This document shows, one piece after another, positions 61,197 through 64,000 of a stretch of DNA of 64,000 bases. How positions within the stretch are numbered: the stretch's first letter is position 1; the number at the start of each line of letters is the position of its first letter. The translations under genes and the position numbers were made by a program. This DNA is from Waterburya agarophytonicola KI4. Its GTDB lineage: Bacteria; Cyanobacteriota; Cyanobacteriia; Cyanobacteriales; Xenococcaceae. The DNA lies in contig NZ_JADWDC010000004.1 of the NCBI RefSeq assembly GCF_020640915.1, positions 81,565 through 145,564 on the forward strand, written 5' to 3'. Below the pieces are notes generated by a model. The model was not told the DNA's origin. It did no database searches and was given only the letters and a program-made list of their open reading frames with translations.

Positions 61197-61487
61197 ATGG
61201 CAATTAATAAAGCCCGTTTACGCCATTTTCATTATATTCTTGCCCCGATTATGTTTTTGCCAATCTTTTTGACAGCGATTACAGGTTCGCTATTTCAGGT
61301 AGCAGTAATCACAGATAAAAGTGCAGATTATCTTTGGCTGTTGGAATTACACCGAGGTAAGTTTGGTATTATCGATCTAGAGCTTATTTATCCCTTAATT
61401 AATGCTTTTGGAGTTTTGTTTTTAGCTATCACTGGAATTACGATGTGGCTACAAATCAATAGAAAAATCAGAAAGCTGCATAAATAA
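61197..61487 (+). CDS. small PepSY-like membrane protein
   Basis: The protein has 96 residues and two membrane segments (LAPIMFLPIFLTAITGSLFQVAV and LIYPLINAFGVLFLAITGITMWL). The arginine/histidine-rich start (KARLRHFHYIL) and the spacing of the helices resemble a shortened PepSY-associated transmembrane protein. It follows the Spy-like gene at 28 bases and is the last gene of the metal region. Confidence 0.6.
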   Translation: MAINKARLRHFHYILAPIMFLPIFLTAITGSLFQVAVITDKSADYLWLLELHRGKFGIIDLELIYPLINAFGVLFLAITGITMWLQINRKIRKLHK

Positions 61488-61932
61488 TGCTAAATATTTC
61501 ATTTAATTGGTAATTATTAAAGATCGTCAAATTATACTAAATCTTTCTAGTTAATGACATAAATTAGTAACCTCAAATTATTCATTCAAATATCGATAAA
61601 CACCAGCCTTTGATAACCCCCGTAATCAGCCATCAAAGTTTTAATCAGTACTCCTAATTTTCTTTTTTCCCCTAAGCTCTTCTATCTTTAAGAACAGCAG
61701 CAATAGAATTATTAGTGCGATCGCTCATTTGATTCACAGTAGATAGAGAATTTATACAGGAAAAGCTATTTGGCTTTTAATTTATATAAATAAACAATTA
61801 AGTAAATTAAGAATAAAACAATTAAGTATTTAAGCTAATACATAAATTAATGTTTACATATAAAAACAAAGTATTGACAAAATAAATAGTTAAGCTAGTA
61901 TTTAGTGGAATTTACAAATGGATTGAAGAACT
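61488..61932. other. intergenic region before parA; possible centromere-like repeats
   Basis: AACAATTAAGTA occurs at 61793-61804 and 61817-61828 (24 bases apart), and TTAAGCTAATA near 61830 is echoed by TTAAGCTAGTA near 61890. Their position in front of the partition genes suits a partner-protein binding site. The left part (61488-61780) holds nothing I can identify. Confidence 0.4.
61874..61901 (+). promoter_or_regulatory. sigma-70-type promoter of the partition operon
   Basis: TTGACA at 61874-61879, 16 bases, then TAGTAT at 61896-61901, 32 bases upstream of the parA start. The -10 region overlaps one of the repeats. Confidence 0.55.
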
Positions 61933-62730
61933 TTGCTAACCATAACTTCGACCAGTCTGAGTGGAGGACAAGGAAAAACAACTTTAATTTATTTTCTGGG
62001 CAAGAAACTAGTTTCCAAAGGACATAAAGTTTTAGTTGTGGATTTAGACCCTCAGCACAACTTATCTACTTACTTAAGAGTAAATGTGGACCGCGATGAC
62101 CCTAGCTGCCTAGAATTTATTCAGGGAAATTTTAATTCCGTTGCAGACTGTATCTATCCAGTAGAAGAGGTAAAAAATCTGTTTATTATCCCCAGTGATG
62201 AAGGTCTAGAAATAGCTAACGATTATCTAGCTTCTAGCGGATTTGGAATAGTCAAATTACGCAATCAGCTAGATTTAGTAAAAAATGAGTTCAAATTTGA
62301 TTACTGTCTGATTGATACTCCCCCTCAGAAAAGCCAACTTTGCCAAACAGGAATCGGAGCTTCTGACTATGTTTGTGTTCCTGTAGAGACGAAGAGTAAA
62401 GGTGTGATTTGTCTTGATCGAACCCTCGATGCGATCGAAACTTTGAATAACTCTAAAATTATTAACACCAAACTATTAGCAGTATTACCGTTTCGCGATC
62501 GCTTATTCGGTATGAATCGTTCAATTGAAGGAAAAAAAGCATTAGAACAGATATCTTCGAGGATTGAACCAGAGCGACTTTTACCTCCTTGGGTAGAATC
62601 AGTTCAACCAGAGAAAGCGGTCAATCGAAATATTACCCTAGAAGATATTGATTTTGGGGAGCTTTCTCATCCGTTTGATGTATTAGCAGAGCAGCTAGAG
62701 CAGTTAGAACAGTCAGAACAGTTAGTATGA
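61933..62730 (+). CDS. parA: ParA-family partition ATPase
   Basis: The protein has 265 residues with a TTG start. The P-loop is LSGGQGKTTLIYF; compared with the usual KGGxGKTT the signature lysine is a serine. Next come VLVVDLDPQHNLSTYL (Walker A') and FDYCLIDTPPQ (Walker B). The remainder follows ParA, including DYVCVPVETKSKGV. Such ATPases position plasmids in the cell. The next gene overlaps by four bases, as expected for a ParA-ParB/ParR operon. Loss of the signature lysine may alter dimerisation. Confidence 0.85.
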   Translation: MLTITSTSLSGGQGKTTLIYFLGKKLVSKGHKVLVVDLDPQHNLSTYLRVNVDRDDPSCLEFIQGNFNSVADCIYPVEEVKNLFIIPSDEGLEIANDYLASSGFGIVKLRNQLDLVKNEFKFDYCLIDTPPQKSQLCQTGIGASDYVCVPVETKSKGVICLDRTLDAIETLNNSKIINTKLLAVLPFRDRLFGMNRSIEGKKALEQISSRIEPERLLPPWVESVQPEKAVNRNITLEDIDFGELSHPFDVLAEQLEQLEQSEQLV

Positions 62731-63137
62731 CCGACGATATATACGATCAGTTAAGTAAAAAGAAGACCGATAAAAAAGTTCCTCCTCGGTCGGAAGATGG
62801 ATTTAATCTCTCTCAACAGCCTTCTCCAACTTCGGACACTCCAGCAAAAAAAGCAGCAGCAAAAAAAGAAAGTGATGATTTGGATTTGGTGACTACAGCC
62901 AAATCTAAATCTATAGCTTTAGAAGTGAATGTTCGGAATCAGTTAGACGAATATTTATTTCATCATAAAGAGGTCAGTTGGGACACTTTTATCGAAGCAG
63001 CCGTACATCATGCTTTAACTTCCAAAGCTCATCATTCTATTGTTGAAGATGCAGCTTCACGATTAGCAAAACGAAAACTATCTTCTACCAAAAGAAGAAT
63101 TAAAACAATGACCGCTAATGTCTATAACTCTAAATAA
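62727..63137 (+). CDS. small partition partner protein (probable ribbon-helix-helix)
   Basis: The protein has 136 residues; its ATG overlaps the parA stop (ATGA). The N-terminal 60 residues are disordered and charged. The C-terminal part, KSKSIALEVNVRNQLDEYLFHHKEVSWDTFIEAAVHHAL, has the pattern of a ribbon-helix-helix DNA-binding domain, and a basic tail follows (KRKLSSTKRRIK). It probably binds the repeats upstream of parA and activates ParA. The exact ParB or ParR family is not clear. Confidence 0.7.
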   Translation: MTDDIYDQLSKKKTDKKVPPRSEDGFNLSQQPSPTSDTPAKKAAAKKESDDLDLVTTAKSKSIALEVNVRNQLDEYLFHHKEVSWDTFIEAAVHHALTSKAHHSIVEDAASRLAKRKLSSTKRRIKTMTANVYNSK

Positions 63138-63343
63138 CTATAAAATTAATTGTTAAGAGTTTTAGTTTTATAAACAGCTATTTATCTAAACAATCTGTTA
63201 ATTAAAGCAATTTTTAAATAAATAATCGTAGATTTATATGATTATTTATTTATACAAATCAAAAGCTGTAAGCATTTGTTTTGCGTATAAAGTTTTAGCT
63301 ATGCTGCATTAGTCAGATATGAATATTTTTGGTATGGTCAATA

Positions 63344-63565
63344 TTACGAAAATTCAGAAGAGTGAAGATTGACATCCCAACCCATATCTTTGAAGTACCA
63401 GAGGATTAACTGGTTTCGAGTTGGGAAAGTATAGGGAACGATAGGATTATCGGGAGACTCGCCGAAGTCATAAAGACCCCAAAGCCCATCTTGCTGATTA
63501 AGATAAGAGCCATCCTGGTTGATGGTGTAAGCAGCAGAATCAAAATCAATGTTGTCCAATTTCAT
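63344..63565 (-). CDS. hypothetical protein (73 aa)
   Basis: The ATG overlaps the stop of a 30-codon frame upstream by four bases, so the two could be coupled. The product is acidic and aromatic (LWGLYDFGESPDNP, LILWYFKDMGWDV). I do not recognise it. It is transcribed toward the partition genes. Confidence 0.5.
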   Translation of the reverse strand: MKLDNIDFDSAAYTINQDGSYLNQQDGLWGLYDFGESPDNPIVPYTFPTRNQLILWYFKDMGWDVNLHSSEFS

Positions 63566-63654
63566 GAGGAAAAGTAGAGGTATTTTTTAGAATCGGGGGG
63601 GCGTTTAATGGTGGGAGGCTTAGAAGAACGTCGGTTAGAAGCAGAAAATGTCAT
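63562..63654 (-). CDS. very short possible gene (30 aa)
   Basis: From the ATG at 63654 the frame reads MTFSASNRRSSKPPTIKRPP and ten more residues to a stop overlapping the next ATG (ATGA). The basic, proline-rich peptide resembles nothing I know. Its position between two small genes with overlapping ends is the only support. Confidence 0.3.
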   Translation of the reverse strand: MTFSASNRRSSKPPTIKRPPDSKKYLYFSS

Positions 63655-63677
63655 AGGTAGAGAGTGAATGGTAGAGG

Positions 63678-63995
63678 TTAATCAAAATCCATTGAATCAA
63701 GGGCGAAGTGAATAGAGTCCCAGGAAATACCGATATTTGCATCATGGTTAGATTCGATATAATCTAAAACATCTAAACAACGGTCATCAGTGAGTTGGAG
63801 ATTGCGATCGCTGGCTACTCCTTTAACATCATCAATGTCCCAAGTAATCGAGATAAAGCTAGAATGCCGTCCGAGATAATCATGCGCGATCGCTTTAGCT
63901 CGTTCTTGGTTATCAGGGGAAATAATACCAGCATCATTGAGAAGTTGTAGAAGATCGGTAATGGTTTCAGTGTAAGGGCTAGAAGAATTGGACAT
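63678..63995 (-). CDS. hypothetical acidic protein (105 aa)
   Basis: The protein is soluble and acidic, starting MSNSSSPYTETITDLLQLLNDAG and ending HFALDSMDFD; the tail (WDSIHFALDSMDFD) resembles the start of the next small protein (MKLDNIDFDS). It starts five bases from the window edge and appears complete. The small genes downstream on the same strand may form one transcript. I do not recognise the family. Confidence 0.55.
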   Translation of the reverse strand: MSNSSSPYTETITDLLQLLNDAGIISPDNQERAKAIAHDYLGRHSSFISITWDIDDVKGVASDRNLQLTDDRCLDVLDYIESNHDANIGISWDSIHFALDSMDFD

Positions 63996-64000
63996 AGTAT

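Noticed and set aside
1..64000. CRISPR arrays, tRNA and rRNA genes
   Set aside because: No regularly spaced repeats with unique spacers, and no tRNA- or rRNA-like sequence seen by eye on either strand.

Overview
The window looks like part of a cyanobacterial plasmid or other accessory replicon. The DNA is AT-rich and dotted with the cyanobacterial HIP1 octamer GCGATCGC. Many products belong to families known mainly from cyanobacteria (DUF2808 protein, two-partner-secretion exoprotein with an N-terminal hemagglutination domain, RppA/RppB-type two-component pairs, VKOR-thioredoxin fusion). A ParA-type ATPase with a 4-base-overlapping partner gene, a tyrosine recombinase and dispersed iteron-like repeats point to a plasmid. 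I see no rRNA, tRNA or CRISPR array. The species cannot be fixed from the sequence alone.

Layout. 1-7.6 kb: the N-terminus of a beta-carbonic anhydrase, a bestrophin-type channel, an aquaporin whose 3' end was hit by a 1.49-kb IS4-family element, a Tat-exported phosphoesterase, a VIT-family transporter and a two-component system. A shared direct-repeat motif lies upstream of four of these genes. 8-14 kb: a secreted beta-helix exoprotein, a polytopic membrane protein and an orphan ABC solute-binding protein. 14.2-22.5 kb: an accessory island with a 1639-residue predicted nuclease-NTPase of antiviral STAND type, bracketed by an inverted pair of 25-bp repeats, then a tyrosine recombinase, a 480-bp element with long inverted ends, and a multicopper oxidase fragment.

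22.6-61.5 kb is a metal (mainly copper) resistance region. It holds two DUF326 copper-storage-like genes (one decayed), a CPH-type and a CPC-type copper ATPase, a CopZ-like chaperone, cupredoxin and Met-rich periplasmic proteins, a ZIP transporter overlapping a two-domain multicopper oxidase gene, CDF and MntP exporters, a Zn/Cd-type ATPase with a SmtB/ZiaR-type repressor, two paralogous sensor-kinase/regulator pairs, an RND efflux pump, DUF411 and laccase-like proteins, and a MerR-family regulator. Six promoters in this region share an identical architecture: a TTGACT -35 box, a 19-base spacer carrying a dyad, and a -10-like box. One sits in front of the MerR gene itself. I read this as a single copper-type MerR regulon scattered over 36 kb.

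61.5-64 kb: the partition genes and three small overlapping or closely spaced hypothetical genes. Decay and rearrangement are frequent throughout: an IS with a 24-nt insertion that creates a stop, a potassium channel with a nonsense codon, frameshifted DUF326 and cation-exchanger remnants, and a palindromic insertion inside a histidine kinase gene.
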